From NCBI GenBank assembly GCA_945957605.1, contig CAMFLR010000012.1, positions 186,001-250,000 on the forward strand: a DNA stretch of 64,000 bases, in the 5' to 3' direction. The DNA comes from an uncultured Isosphaeraceae bacterium (GTDB lineage: Bacteria > Planctomycetota > Planctomycetia > Isosphaerales > Isosphaeraceae). Positions 52,600-61,898 of the stretch are shown piece after piece. Both the position numbers and the translations under genes were made by a program. Below the pieces are notes generated by a model. It did not search any database. It worked only from the letters and a program-made list of their open reading frames with translations, and had not been told where the DNA came from. Within the stretch, counting starts at the first letter, position 1. Every line of letters begins with the position of its first letter.

Positions 52600-53151
52600 T
52601 CAGGGGTTCGCGCCGGTGGCGACGACATCGGGACCATAGCGGGCCTCACGCTGCTCGTCGGCCCTGGCCTTCACCTCGAGCAAGAGACGCGCCTGCGCCA
52701 CAATCACGACGTATTCAACGCAGAATGCACCGAGATTGAACGCCATGGCGAGCGACGTCGCAAACAGGTGCCAGATCGGGTTGCTGCCGTGACCGCCATC
52801 GAGCGAGCCGCCCAGCCAGACGGCAATCGACATCAACGTCATCGACCAGAACTCGAATCGAAACGCCTTGCGTTTGTTCTTCTTCGCCTGCGCCTCGATC
52901 CATTCGGGCATCTGATAAACACGCACCACTTCCTTGACCCACTTTCCGGTCCCCAGGAAGTACGTATAAACGATCGAGTGGACGAGCAAGGTCGTCAACA
53001 TCGTCAGCAGACCGAACAGGAAGTGCATCGTGTGCCAGGGGTCGGACACGCCGGGCGCTCGGACCTCGAAGACCGATCTTAGTCCCAGGCCAAAGCTTAC
53101 GAGCATCAACGACCCGGTGGTCACGGCCAAACTCAGAAAAATCCGATGCAT
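52600..53151 (-). CDS. Four-helix membrane protein of unknown function
   Basis: 183 residues from ATG 53151; a TTG three codons upstream is less likely. It has four hydrophobic segments, including FLSLAVTTGSLMLVSFGLGL, HTMHFLFGLLTMLTTLLVHSIVY, FWSMTLMSIAVWLGG and AMAFNLGAFCVEYVVIVAQARL. His residues in helix 2 (WHTMHF) and near helix 4 (IWHLFATS) could be ligands, but no haem-binding motif is certain. The C-terminal tail is basic and cytosolic. Family not recognised. It may be cotranscribed with the MFS gene 73 bp downstream. Confidence 0.65.
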   Translation of the reverse strand: MHRIFLSLAVTTGSLMLVSFGLGLRSVFEVRAPGVSDPWHTMHFLFGLLTMLTTLLVHSIVYTYFLGTGKWVKEVVRVYQMPEWIEAQAKKNKRKAFRFEFWSMTLMSIAVWLGGSLDGGHGSNPIWHLFATSLAMAFNLGAFCVEYVVIVAQARLLLEVKARADEQREARYGPDVVATGANP

Positions 53152-53675
53152 GGGATCCAACTTCAGGCGAGTTACGAGCGAGGGAGCAAGTTTGGCGCAG
53201 GGCCAGGACCGACCTTAAGACTATTCCAAACCGACCCACGTTGGCAACCGGAGCGGCGGTTTTGGCCGGGACGAGTCTGTCGTTGCGAATAAAACGCATG
53301 GCCAAACGCGGCGCGGTTGGCACCCTCGCTCAGTTCCTGCGTATCGATTTCTTATGCCACTTCGTTGGAACTCGTTTCTGTTATGTTTGTTAGTGATAGC
53401 GTCAAAAAATTAACACACATTAAATGCGTAATTTCAACAGATTTGTTTCGTCATCTTTTGTAGTAATTTGTACGTTTTTTATCGTTGCTTCTGCTAAATC
53501 GGTGCGGCACCATGCTATGCACGATGACTTGTGAGGAAGCCGGTGAGGTTGCCGGTGGTGTTGAGTGGTTGCCCCATCGTGAGGATGGGTTGGCCAACGA
53601 TTGGCAAGGATTCGCCGGCCACTGTTGGTGAGTGACACGTGATTCGTCGCTAACAACATGTTCGGGAGGAATGAG
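53152..53675. other. 524-bp gap between divergent genes
   Basis: No gene is seen. The part from about 53390 to 53490 is distinctly AT-rich and contains several A/T runs (for example CAAAAAATTAAC), likely a promoter region for the PEP-CTERM gene. A CCCATC/GATGGG hairpin near 53573-53590 lies in its presumed leader. Confidence 0.45.
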
Positions 53676-54341
53676 ATGAAACGAAGGATTGGTCTGGGAA
53701 CGATCTTGCGCAGTCTAAGCGTAGCAGTCGTCTTAGGTTGGGCCAGCATGGCAACCGCTGGCACGGTGACGGTGGTCGTCGATTCGACCGCAGGTCCGTG
53801 GGATTACGTTAGCGGAGGTTTGAACGACGCCAGCCAGTATGGCGATCACGACTTCACCGCTCCCACCGTCATCAGCGCCGCTGATGGTTTCAACTTCACC
53901 GCGGGCGGCACGTTTACGATCACTTACATTTCGGGTCTGACAAGCCCGTATGGTGGAGCTCCCTACGCCGACGCCGTGGGCGACACCGGTTACAACGCAA
54001 GTAACAACATTGGCAACAGCGGCGGTGTGTTCCCTAGTTTCTATTTCAACCCAACGGACTATCCTGCCTACCTCGCCGCGCTGGTCGGCACATTCACCGA
54101 TAGCTCGGGCCAAATCGTCGGCACGCCGTTTCTTGTCGGCCTCGCGCGCAGCGTGGTGGTTCCAGTCGGTGCCACGCAGATCCAACTCGGGATCAACGAC
54201 GACATTTTCCGCGACAACACCGGCTCACTGACCGTCACCGTCGCCGGCCCAGATGCCGTCGGCGTTCCTGAGCCATCAAGCTTCGTACTCGGCGCCTCTG
54301 CGCTGGCACTCACGCTGGGATACATTCGCCGCCGCAAGTAA
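53676..54341 (+). CDS. PEP-CTERM sorting-domain exported protein
   Basis: 221 residues from ATG 53676, with GGGAGGAA upstream. The signal peptide is TILRSLSVAVVLGWASMATAG. The body is a Gly/Ser/Asn-rich beta domain without known catalytic motif (TVVVDSTAGPWDYVSGG; FTITYISGLTSPYGG). The C-terminus has the PEP-CTERM signal: VPEPSSFVLGASALALTLGY followed by IRRRK. Exosortase systems recognise this signal and cleave the protein at the outer face of the membrane; no exosortase gene is in the window. It has its own terminator at 54377-54430. Confidence 0.88.
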   Translation: MKRRIGLGTILRSLSVAVVLGWASMATAGTVTVVVDSTAGPWDYVSGGLNDASQYGDHDFTAPTVISAADGFNFTAGGTFTITYISGLTSPYGGAPYADAVGDTGYNASNNIGNSGGVFPSFYFNPTDYPAYLAALVGTFTDSSGQIVGTPFLVGLARSVVVPVGATQIQLGINDDIFRDNTGSLTVTVAGPDAVGVPEPSSFVLGASALALTLGYIRRRK

Positions 54342-54376
54342 TTGCTGCCGCGAATCGATGTCATCAAGCGTCTCGC

Positions 54377-54430
54377 ACGACGGGTATCCGTTCCGTAGCC
54401 ATACGGAAAGGTTGCTCGTCGTTTTTCTTT
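54377..54430 (+). terminator. Intrinsic terminator after the PEP-CTERM gene
   Basis: The outer stem ACGACG/CGTCGT encloses an inner perfect TTCCGTA/TACGGAA hairpin and is followed by TTTTTCTTT. It begins 36 bp after the stop codon. Confidence 0.8.
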
Positions 54431-54492
54431 AGAGTGGGGCCTCGTCTCGATAAAATTGTTTAGGAATATGCTTCGGTAAGCAGGAGCAGGGC

Positions 54493-55020
54493 ATGGTCAC
54501 GATTCGAAATGCCAGCATCAGCGACGCTGGCGTTCTGGCGGAGTTGGGGCGGCAGACGTTCTACGACACGTTTGCAGAGCACAACACGCCCGAGGATATG
54601 GATTCCTATATCAAAGAAGCATTCACCGTCGAGCGGCTGATATCCGAACTTCAGGAACCTGGGGCGGTCTATCTGGTTGCTGAAAGCGTTCAAAAGATCG
54701 TAGGCTTCGCGAAGCTTGCACCGAGCAATAAGCCCGACTGCGTTACGACTCCCTCTCCGCTCCGGCTGGCCAAGCTCTACGTTTCCACCGAGGCACTTGG
54801 CACTGGCGTTGGTGCGGCCTTGATGCGGTCGAGCATCGCGTGGGCCATGAAGTCGGGCTTTGAAAGCCTCTGGCTCGGCGTTTGGGAGCACAACTTGCGC
54901 GCGAAAGCCTTCTATGAACGCTGGGGCTTCGTGCCGGTAGGAACCGAGGTGTTTGTGTTAGGCAGCGACAGACAGACGGACATCCTGATGCAGCTTTACC
55001 CGATCAACAAAGCTGGCTGA
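54493..55020 (+). CDS. GNAT-family N-acetyltransferase
   Basis: 175 residues; the ATG has GGAG ten bases upstream. The GNAT fold is seen in order: IRNASISDAGVLAELGRQTF at the start, the central strand LRLAKLYVSTEALGTGVGAAL (acetyl-CoA pyrophosphate loop, in place of the common Q/RxxGxG/A), and the C-terminal WLGVWEHNLRAKAFYERWGF. The NTPEDMDSYI segment near residue 33 is common in relatives that acetylate small amines or antibiotics, but the substrate cannot be assigned. Single gene. Confidence 0.85.
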   Translation: MVTIRNASISDAGVLAELGRQTFYDTFAEHNTPEDMDSYIKEAFTVERLISELQEPGAVYLVAESVQKIVGFAKLAPSNKPDCVTTPSPLRLAKLYVSTEALGTGVGAALMRSSIAWAMKSGFESLWLGVWEHNLRAKAFYERWGFVPVGTEVFVLGSDRQTDILMQLYPINKAG

Positions 55021-55287
55021 TGGATCCGAGTCAATCAAAGAATAACCACACCTGCTCGTGGCAATGTGTTCGAGCACATGGTCGATGTTTGACGTTTCTT
55101 TTGCTTCGATCCGCGTTTCGCCAGCGCAACACTAGCGAGGCAAGAACTCACCATCAAACTCCGAACCTCTCCCAGTGACCAGGTGTCCAAATACACCATC
55201 GCCTCTCCCTGTGAGTGGGTCTGCGCGATAGAATGACCCGCTTGCCGCGAATTTCCCTGGTCCCCTTCATGGCTCGGAGCGCTCGAC

Positions 55288-56409
55288 GTGAACGATGGCT
55301 GGATTGCCGATCGGATGAGGCGGATTGAGGCCTCGGGTATCCGCAAGGCGTTTGAAATGGCGAAAGCCATGAAGGATCCGATCAATCTCTCCATCGGCCT
55401 GCCCGACTTCGACGTGGCCGAACCCGTCAAGGACGCCGCCTGCGACGCCATCCGCCAGGGGTTCAACGCCTACACCCTCACCCAGGGCATGCCCGAGCTT
55501 CGTTCGAAGCTTCAAACTGCCGTCGACGCCGAATACGGCCACTCCGATCGTCAGGTGGTGGTCACGTCGGGTACGTCGGGCGGTTTGCTTCTCGCACTTT
55601 GCTCGGTCGTGAATCCCGGCGACGAGGTGATCATCTTCGATCCTTACTTCGTCATGTACGGGAATTTGGTTGCACTTGCGGGAGGGACGCAGGTGCTCGT
55701 CGACACCTATCCCGACTTCCGCATCGATATCGACAAAGTGCGGGCGGCTATCACGGGACGGACGAAGTGCATCCTCGTGAATAGCCCAGCCAACCCGACG
55801 GGAATTGTCGAGACCGCCGAGGAAATGCAGGGGCTGGCGAAGCTTTGCAAGGAGCGCGGGATTCTGCTGATCTCGGATGAGGTCTATCGTTCGTTCTGCT
55901 ACGACGGCCCGTTTGCCTCGCCGGCGAGTTGGAATGAAGACGTGCTGGTCGTCGACGGCTTCTCGAAGGCGTACGGCATGACGGGCTGGCGGCTCGGCTT
56001 CGCGCACGGTCCTTCGCGCCTGATGCAGGAAATGGCGAAGCTGCAACAGTTTAGCTTCGTTTGTGCGCCCAGCATGGTGCAGAAGGCAGGCGTTGCCGCG
56101 CTCGATCTCGACCTCTCAGCCCAGACCGACACCTACCGCCGCAAGCGCGACAAGGTCGTTAATGCCCTGAGCGGACTGTTCGATCTCGCGACGCCGCAGG
56201 GCGCCTTTTATGCCTTCCCGAAAGCCCCTTGGGGAACGGGGACGGAGTTCGTCGCGGCCGGGATCGCCAAAAACTTGATGACGATCCCTGGCAACGTCTT
56301 CAGCAAGCAGGATACACACTTCCGGATCTCGTATGCCGCTAGCGACGCGACGCTCGACCGCGGCCTCGCGGTGCTTCGCGAAGTCGCGCAGGCGGGGCCA
56401 ACCGCTTGA
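55288..56409 (+). CDS. Class I/II aminotransferase (aspartate-aminotransferase type)
   Basis: 373 residues from GTG 55288. Fold-type I aminotransferase features are clear: substrate loop LSIGLPDFDVAEPV, VTSGTSGGLLLAL for PLP phosphate, NSPANPTGIV with the Asn that binds the PLP ring, VLISDEVYRSF (Asp/Tyr contacts), the Schiff-base Lys in DGFSKAYGMTGWRLGF, and an Arg in HFRISYAA for the substrate carboxylate. It should transaminate an amino acid such as aspartate or an aromatic residue. Single gene with its own terminator at 56427-56469. Confidence 0.93.
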   Translation: MNDGWIADRMRRIEASGIRKAFEMAKAMKDPINLSIGLPDFDVAEPVKDAACDAIRQGFNAYTLTQGMPELRSKLQTAVDAEYGHSDRQVVVTSGTSGGLLLALCSVVNPGDEVIIFDPYFVMYGNLVALAGGTQVLVDTYPDFRIDIDKVRAAITGRTKCILVNSPANPTGIVETAEEMQGLAKLCKERGILLISDEVYRSFCYDGPFASPASWNEDVLVVDGFSKAYGMTGWRLGFAHGPSRLMQEMAKLQQFSFVCAPSMVQKAGVAALDLDLSAQTDTYRRKRDKVVNALSGLFDLATPQGAFYAFPKAPWGTGTEFVAAGIAKNLMTIPGNVFSKQDTHFRISYAASDATLDRGLAVLREVAQAGPTA

Positions 56410-56426
56410 ACCTTCGAAAAGAAGCC

Positions 56427-56469
56427 GCCCGGCGCTGACTTTTCAGTCAGGTCGCCGGGCTTTTCTTTT
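56427..56469 (+). terminator. Intrinsic terminator after the aminotransferase gene
   Basis: An 8-bp GC-rich stem (GCCCGGCG/CGCCGGGC) with an inner CTGAC/GTCAG pairing, followed by TTTTCTTTT. It begins 18 bp after the stop codon. Confidence 0.92.
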
Positions 56470-56551
56470 GGGGTTGCGAGCCGATCAGGTGGCGCGGACT
56501 TGATTCAGTCTCAAGCGTCGCCCTCGGGCCTAGGACGGGCGGCCGAGCCGC

Positions 56552-57949
56552 CTAGGCGCTCTCTTTTTTTCTTTCAGACGCCGTCTTGCCCGTACCCGAA
56601 CTGGTCGCCGCAACCACCGACTCGAACAAGCTTTGCTTCTTGTTGACGACGTCGGGCGTTACGACAAACTTCCCCTTCTCCTTGGAGGAGCGGTCGGGCA
56701 GTTCGTACATGATGTCGAGCATGATTTCCTCGACGATCGACCGCAAGCCGCGAGCGCCTGTGTCCTTCGCCTTCGCCTTCTTGGCGATTTCCTGAAGTGC
56801 CTCGGGCGTGAAGTCGATCTCGGCCCCTTCCATCTCGAAGAACTTCTGGTACTGCTTGACCAGGGCGTTCTTCGGCTCGGTCATGATTTGAACGAGCGCG
56901 TTGGAATCGAGCGGCATCAAGGGGCAAACGATCGGCAACCGGCCCACGAATTCGGGGATCATGCCGTATTCGAGGATGTCGTCCGACGTCACCTTGTCGA
57001 GCAGAACACCCAGCTCGCCCGCGTGCTCTTCCTGCGACTGGCTGCCGAAACCGATCGTTTTGCGGCCGACGCGGCGGGCAATCAGGTTATCGAGGCCGAC
57101 GAATGTTCCGCCGCAGATGAACAGGATATTCGTCGTATCCATTTGAATGTACTGCTGTTCGGGATGCTTGCGGCCCCCTTGCGGCGGCACGTTGGCAATC
57201 GTCCCTTCCAGCATCTTCAAGAGGGCCTGCTGCACCCCTTCGCCCGAGACATCGCGCGTGATCGAGACGTTGTGATTCGTCTTGCCGATCTTGTCGATCT
57301 CGTCGATGTAAATGATCCCGCGCTGGGCCGATTCGAGATCGAAGTCCGCCGCGTGCAGGAGCTTCAAGAGGATGTTTTCAACATCCTCGCCGACGTAACC
57401 TGCTTCCGTAAGAGTGGTTGCGTCGCCAATTGCGAACGGGACGTTCAAGACCCTTGCCAGGGTACGGGCGAGCAGTGTCTTGCCGCAGCCGGTTGGGCCA
57501 ATAAGAAGGATGTTCGACTTGTCGAGCTCGACGTTGCTGTCGGACTCTTCGGCGTGAACGAGCCGTTTGTAGTGGTTGTGAACCGCGACCGACAGCACCT
57601 TCTTGGCGCGATCCTGGTCGATCACATACTGGTCGAGTTGCTCTTTGATCTCGCGAGGGGTCGGGATGTCGGTGAAGAGGGTTTTGGGAACCCCCCGACG
57701 CCGCCGCTCCTGGTCGAGGATCGACTGGCAAAGCTCGATGCATTCGCCGCAAATATATACGTCGCCAGGCCCTTCGACGAGCGGCCCGACGTCTCGATAA
57801 CTCTTGCGGCAGAACGAGCAGTAGGCGTTCTTCTTGATGCCACCCGAGGGGCTCGAGGGGCTATTGCCGCCTCCGCCACCGCCTCGTTTGCCGCCGCCTC
57901 CGCCGCCAGAAGAACCGCCGCCGCCCGTGACGTCCTTACCCGATGCCAT
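56552..57949 (-). CDS. clpX: ClpX, ATP-binding subunit of ClpXP protease
   Basis: 465 residues from ATG 57949, with AAAGGA upstream. The N-terminus has an unusual Gly-rich segment (about residues 9-36, [12 protein letters not shown]...) before the zinc domain CSFCRKS...CGECIELC (C4). The AAA+ core follows: Walker A GPTGCGKT, pore loop GYVG in [17 protein letters not shown], Walker [12 protein letters not shown], and sensor/Arg-finger region [12 protein letters not shown]. It unfolds substrates for ClpP in the cytoplasm. clpP is not adjacent in this window, which differs from the common clpP-clpX order. Confidence 0.97.
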   Translation of the reverse strand: MASGKDVTGGGGSSGGGGGGKRGGGGGGNSPSSPSGGIKKNAYCSFCRKSYRDVGPLVEGPGDVYICGECIELCQSILDQERRRRGVPKTLFTDIPTPREIKEQLDQYVIDQDRAKKVLSVAVHNHYKRLVHAEESDSNVELDKSNILLIGPTGCGKTLLARTLARVLNVPFAIGDATTLTEAGYVGEDVENILLKLLHAADFDLESAQRGIIYIDEIDKIGKTNHNVSITRDVSGEGVQQALLKMLEGTIANVPPQGGRKHPEQQYIQMDTTNILFICGGTFVGLDNLIARRVGRKTIGFGSQSQEEHAGELGVLLDKVTSDDILEYGMIPEFVGRLPIVCPLMPLDSNALVQIMTEPKNALVKQYQKFFEMEGAEIDFTPEALQEIAKKAKAKDTGARGLRSIVEEIMLDIMYELPDRSSKEKGKFVVTPDVVNKKQSLFESVVAATSSGTGKTASERKKESA

Positions 57950-58320
57950 GCCTGGTCCTTTCGTCCCTCGAACCAATACCGGGATTTCACCGGCGATAGA
58001 CTTCCGAACGGGAGAGCATGATCTCTCCACCGTTAGGACCGGCGAGAACGTCTCGTGGCGGATGGCGCGAGAGCGTTTCCTGGGTGTCACTCGACACAAT
58101 CAAAACGGCCAGATCGTGTTAGGATCGTCGTCGACTACGAACGATCAACAGGGCCAACCCAGAGAGAAAGGATCGACGAGTCGACGTGCGTTGAAAGGCC
58201 GCCACCCGACCACTCAGCCATTCTAAATGACAGGCACCAAAGCGGCAAGTGATGACGCCTGAGCGACACATGCCACCACCTTTACAACACGCTCGATCGC
58301 TTCGGTCCGCGCGATACCTT
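57950..58320. other. 371-bp gap between mutY and clpX
   Basis: Both neighbours point left, so this holds the 3' end of mutY and the promoter of clpX. I see no convincing gene, terminator or -35/-10 pair here. Confidence 0.4.
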
Positions 58321-59526
58321 CTACCGGCTTTTGCGCGGAGCCAGCACACCCCATTCGCCTTCACTCGTAAGCACGCCTGCTTTCAGCAACGCGGCGACTG
58401 CACGTCGTGTCGCCGACGAGCGCGTCAGTTGCTCGAACTCGTCGCGATCGACCCATCGCGCCTCGACATGCCCCGGCCCCGGCTTCAAATCGCCCGAATC
58501 CTTTATGGCGAAGTGAACATCCATCCGGACCTTATGCTTTGTCACAACATAGTTTAAGGACGAAACCACGGGTCCGACTTGAAGACTCAGCCCCATCGTT
58601 GCCTCAAGTGTCGCTTCCGTTGAGACGCAGCCGTCTATCAAACGCCGAGCAGGGTCGGGACCATCGCGATGGACGGTGGGGAACTCCCAGAACCCCTCCC
58701 ACAAAACTCCCGGCTTCCGCCTGAGCATCAATACACGGCCATTCTCGACGACCACAATCGCCGCCTCGGACATTTCGAGAGGAGCGGCCTTGGGTGTTGC
58801 GACCGGCAAACGATCTTGAAGGCCAAGTTCCCGGGCACGACACTCGGTTGCCACAGGACAGGTGAGACACATCGGGTTGCGGGGAATGCAGACGAGTGCG
58901 CCGAGTTCCATAAAGGCCTGATTGAACGTCGCGGGATCGCGCGTCGGTACAACGCGTGTGGCGGCCTCCCAGAGTCGAGCCTGGCTTCGCGTCGATTTGA
59001 TGTCGTCGGGCCACGCAAGCCAACGCGCCATCACACGTTGCGTATTTGCTTCCAGAATCGGCGCGGGGATGTTGAACGCGAACGACAGAATCGCCCCAGC
59101 AATGTACCGACCCACTCCCGGCAACGCTCTGAGGGCATCTGGATCATCCGGAATCACGCCACCGTGATCGCGCACAATCGCCTGTCCCGCCGCATGAAGC
59201 TGTCGGGCACGACGATAATATCCCAACCCCTCCCACGCCTTGAGAACGTCCGCCTCGTCGGCGTTTGCCAGGTCGCGAATCGTGGGAAATCGAGTGATGA
59301 ACCGCTCAAAAAATGGAACGACGGCGGTGACCGTCGTTTGCACTAACATCGTTTCCGAAACCAGGATGCGATAAGGGTCGCGGCTTGCGCGCCAGGGGAG
59401 GTCTCGATGCGCGGTCTCATACCACTCGACCAATTTCCCGCGAATCCGCTCGCACCACTCGGGATCGAAATCGGGACCGGTGTCCGGCTGCGCGTCGATC
59501 CCCGGTCCGCTCTTTCGTCGCGCCAT
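58321..59526 (-). CDS. mutY: A/G-specific adenine glycosylase MutY
   Basis: 401 residues from ATG 59526. The domains follow MutY order: LPWRASRDPYRILVSETMLVQTTV with the acid Glu, a helix-hairpin-helix motif LPGVGRYIAGAIL, and the iron-sulphur ligands CIPRNPMCLTCPVATEC (C-x6-C-x2-C-x5-C). A C-terminal NUDIX-like domain then holds the 8-oxoG-sensing part (IVVVENGRVLMLRRKPG). At the place of the catalytic Asp (LDGNVKRV in E. coli) this protein has LEANTQRV, so Glu replaces Asp. It removes adenine opposite 8-oxoguanine. Confidence 0.92.
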   Translation of the reverse strand: MARRKSGPGIDAQPDTGPDFDPEWCERIRGKLVEWYETAHRDLPWRASRDPYRILVSETMLVQTTVTAVVPFFERFITRFPTIRDLANADEADVLKAWEGLGYYRRARQLHAAGQAIVRDHGGVIPDDPDALRALPGVGRYIAGAILSFAFNIPAPILEANTQRVMARWLAWPDDIKSTRSQARLWEAATRVVPTRDPATFNQAFMELGALVCIPRNPMCLTCPVATECRARELGLQDRLPVATPKAAPLEMSEAAIVVVENGRVLMLRRKPGVLWEGFWEFPTVHRDGPDPARRLIDGCVSTEATLEATMGLSLQVGPVVSSLNYVVTKHKVRMDVHFAIKDSGDLKPGPGHVEARWVDRDEFEQLTRSSATRRAVAALLKAGVLTSEGEWGVLAPRKSR

Positions 59527-59660
59527 CGCCGATTCATCCCGGATACAAGAAAAAATCCCGCCGACGAAAACACGAATCACCGGCCTGGTCGATGATTTCG
59601 ACCGGACCGGTGATCTCTTCGTGCTTCAGACTAACAATTCGCGGCGTGAACTGCACCCAC

Positions 59661-60170
59661 TCAGAGGGTTGCCGTTTCGTACGAGTGGCCGGCACCCACG
59701 AGCGCGGGCTCGGCACCAACCGGTCGCACGAGGGCAATTTCCGTGCAGTTCGGGAACAGCGGGCAGCGGACGCATTCGTTCCAGATCTTGTGCGGCAATT
59801 CCGCCTTATCGATCCGGTGATATCCGCACTTTTCGAAGAACTCGGCCACGTAGGTCAGCGTGAAGACCGTTTTGATCTCCAGCTCCTGGGCCGACCTCAT
59901 GCACGCCTCGACCAACCTGCGCCCAATCCCCTGGCCGTGCGCCTTTTCCGAGACCGCCAGGCATTTCAGCTCGGCGAGGTCATCCCAGAAGACATGCAAG
60001 GCAGAGCAGCCGATGATCTCTCCGTTGTCGTCGGTCGCCACGAAGAACTCGCGGATCGACTCGTATAGTTCACCCAACGACCGGCGGATCATCAACTTAC
60101 GATCAGCGAACGTCCGGATCAATTCCTGAATTGCCGGCACGTCACCAACGCGAGCAGGGCGTATGTTCAA
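59661..60170 (-). CDS. GNAT N-acetyltransferase, N-acetylglutamate-synthase-like (ArgA-type)
   Basis: 169 residues from TTG 60170, or 174 from TTG 60185. The start resembles ArgA-type GNATs: LNIRPARVGDVPAIQELIR. The acetyl-CoA loop is LAVSEKAHGQGIGRRLVEAC, followed by VFTLTYVAEFFEKCGYHRID. A Cys-rich end, CVRCPLFPNCTEIALV, is characteristic of short ArgA-like N-acetylglutamate synthases. If so, it makes N-acetylglutamate for arginine synthesis. No other arg gene is nearby, and GNAT substrate specificity cannot be settled from sequence alone. Confidence 0.8.
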   Translation of the reverse strand: MNIRPARVGDVPAIQELIRTFADRKLMIRRSLGELYESIREFFVATDDNGEIIGCSALHVFWDDLAELKCLAVSEKAHGQGIGRRLVEACMRSAQELEIKTVFTLTYVAEFFEKCGYHRIDKAELPHKIWNECVRCPLFPNCTEIALVRPVGAEPALVGAGHSYETATL

Positions 60171-60185
60171 TCGAGGAGCCCCCAA

Positions 60186-60529
60186 ACCCCGGTTTGAACC
60201 CGGGCGTTCTTGCCATAACCTCGCACGAGCCCAGACCTTCTGGGCCGCTTAAGGGTGATCTGTCATTCTAGAAAAAACGACAAAGCAATCAAGCGAGATT
60301 TTGCACAAACAAGGGTGTCGACAGAATTCGACTCGCCACCTCACACTTTCCCCTTCAATATCTACGCATTCCGTGACGGTTTTGTGCCCGAAATCCCGGA
60401 ATTCTCGCGCAAATCTGCCTCAAATCCGGGTCGAGTTCCACGCGCCAGTTTGCGACACTCTTCACCTGGCGAAATCAGCCACCCGTTTCGCGTCGAATTT
60501 AAACGCTTATCCGTCAGGAATACGCAACG
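60186..60529. other. 344-bp gap between divergent genes
   Basis: Holds the promoters of the GNAT and CSD-DUF1294 genes. A GCCCAGA/TCTGGGC hairpin lies at 60229-60245 and a CCCGG/CCGGG pairing near 60187-60204. They resemble pieces of a tRNA but do not assemble into a cloverleaf. No gene is seen. Confidence 0.4.
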
Positions 60530-61072
60530 ATGGAGCAGGGGATTGTCGTCGCTTACAACGTGTCGAAGGGATTCGGCTTCATCCGCGCATCGGGCTATCC
60601 TGGCGACGTCTTCGTTCACGCGACCTCCATCGAAGGCGGTGGAAAGCTCGTAATCGGTCAGCACGTCGAATTCGAGGCGACCGACTCCGAACGTGGCCCC
60701 CGCACCGTTCGTGTCATCCCCGGCAAGCGCGGTCTCGCGCTCGACGCCCAGGCCTGCCAGGCGCTTGGCGTTTTTCTGATCGCCGTGCCGATCGGCTTGC
60801 GTGCTATCGGACTTTCGTGGATCGCCTCGTGGTTCGCGACGATCAACCTCGCAACCGCGTTGGCCTACGCATGGGATAAGCACTGCGCCACGCGCGATCG
60901 CCGCAGAATTCCCGAGTTCGTGCTGCTGGGTCTCGCGCTCATCGGCGGATCTCCAGCCGCATTGCTGACGATGCTGGCGTTGCACCACAAGATTCGCAAG
61001 CCGCGGTTTCTCATTCCGTTTGGAGTGATCGTCGTGATTCAAATCGCGGCGATCGTTCTTCTCAAACGGTAG
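60530..61072 (+). CDS. Cold-shock domain fused to DUF1294 membrane protein
   Basis: 180 residues. Residues 1-65 are a cold-shock domain with RNP1-like KGFGFI and RNP2-like VFVHATSI. Residues 75-180 are DUF1294, with four hydrophobic segments (VFLIAVPIGLRAIGLSWIAS; INLATALAYAWDKHCA; LLGLALIGGSPAALLTML; FLIPFGVIVVIQIAAIVLL) and the DUF1294 motifs AYAWDK and GGSPAALLTML. The fusion is known in several phyla; its function is undefined. A soluble nucleic-acid-binding domain tethered to the membrane is the likely arrangement. Single gene. Confidence 0.9.
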   Translation: MEQGIVVAYNVSKGFGFIRASGYPGDVFVHATSIEGGGKLVIGQHVEFEATDSERGPRTVRVIPGKRGLALDAQACQALGVFLIAVPIGLRAIGLSWIASWFATINLATALAYAWDKHCATRDRRRIPEFVLLGLALIGGSPAALLTMLALHHKIRKPRFLIPFGVIVVIQIAAIVLLKR

Positions 61073-61105
61073 TTTCGACAAGGCGTATCGATGAGTTTGC
61101 CAACG

Positions 61106-61723
61106 TTACCGCGATGGCTCTTCGTGGTATTCCAACCAAGTCTGCTTGATGTTCAAGCCCGTTAGTTCGAGCAGTTCGAGGCAAAGCTTTTCATATTCAA
61201 CGTCAGCGTCGGGATCGCTATTCACAACGACGTGATACGCGCCGTTTTCGATGCCTTCCAGAATCAGAGCATCGCCATCGGTCGCTCCAAGGAATCCTTC
61301 CCGATCCTCGCGAAACGGCTTCCGCTGCCAGAAACGGCTCGCTGTAAGCTTCGCCTGAAGCCGCGTCCACTCGTTTTCCGACAACCGCTTTGTCTTCCGG
61401 ACAACGATCCTGCCCGGGACCGGGCCGATGTATTCGATCTGCACCGCGTGCAAGGTGTAGACGTTGTCCTCCTTGACGACTTTGACACACATCGCCGGGT
61501 GAAAACTGGGAATCCAGCACAGTCGGAAGATTGTTTTTCCGGGTTGTTGCTTGGTCAGTCTCCAGAGCGGCGGTTCCTCCATTGCCGTCAGGTACTCTGG
61601 ATAGAAGCTCGCGTCGAATTTTTCGCCAAGAATGTTTTCAGGAAAATATGTTGGCGCCACGTGCGATGAAAGAAATCGCCAGAAGGTGAGAAGCAGGAAA
61701 GCGGCGGCGTACGTCTCGAACAT
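61106..61723 (-). CDS. Hypothetical protein, possibly membrane-anchored
   Basis: 205 residues with one hydrophobic N-terminal stretch (YAAAFLLLTFWRFL) that could be a signal anchor. The rest is a soluble mixed alpha/beta domain: FRLCWIPSFHPAMCVKVV, YTLHAVQIEYIGPVPGRIVV and DALILEGIENGAYHVVV. I do not recognise the family. It is convergent with the CSD-DUF1294 gene (33 bp between stops) and divergent from the sulfatase gene. Confidence 0.65.
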   Translation of the reverse strand: MFETYAAAFLLLTFWRFLSSHVAPTYFPENILGEKFDASFYPEYLTAMEEPPLWRLTKQQPGKTIFRLCWIPSFHPAMCVKVVKEDNVYTLHAVQIEYIGPVPGRIVVRKTKRLSENEWTRLQAKLTASRFWQRKPFREDREGFLGATDGDALILEGIENGAYHVVVNSDPDADVEYEKLCLELLELTGLNIKQTWLEYHEEPSR

Positions 61724-61898
61724 CGATTCGTCCCCATCAAACGGTGAAGGAAACTATCGCCCTTTTTTTAGCTAAGGATCCAGCCGAGGCATCTCTGGTC
61801 TCGATTCACAATTCAAGCGACCTTGTGGATTATCAACCCATTCCCAACTATCGTAGCAGAACCGAGCAATTCACACTCAGCAGCGATGGAACGAGCCC

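Noticed and set aside
55035..55275. Minus-strand segment reading GETRIEAKETSNIDHVLEHI
   Set aside because: Coding look is weak, a stop interrupts it, and nothing extends it; kept out of the features.
60181..60250. tRNA-like segment (GTTCAAAC with GC-rich arms)
   Set aside because: The T-arm-like part is offset by one base from the required stem, and no D or anticodon arm and acceptor stem can be drawn in the right spacing.
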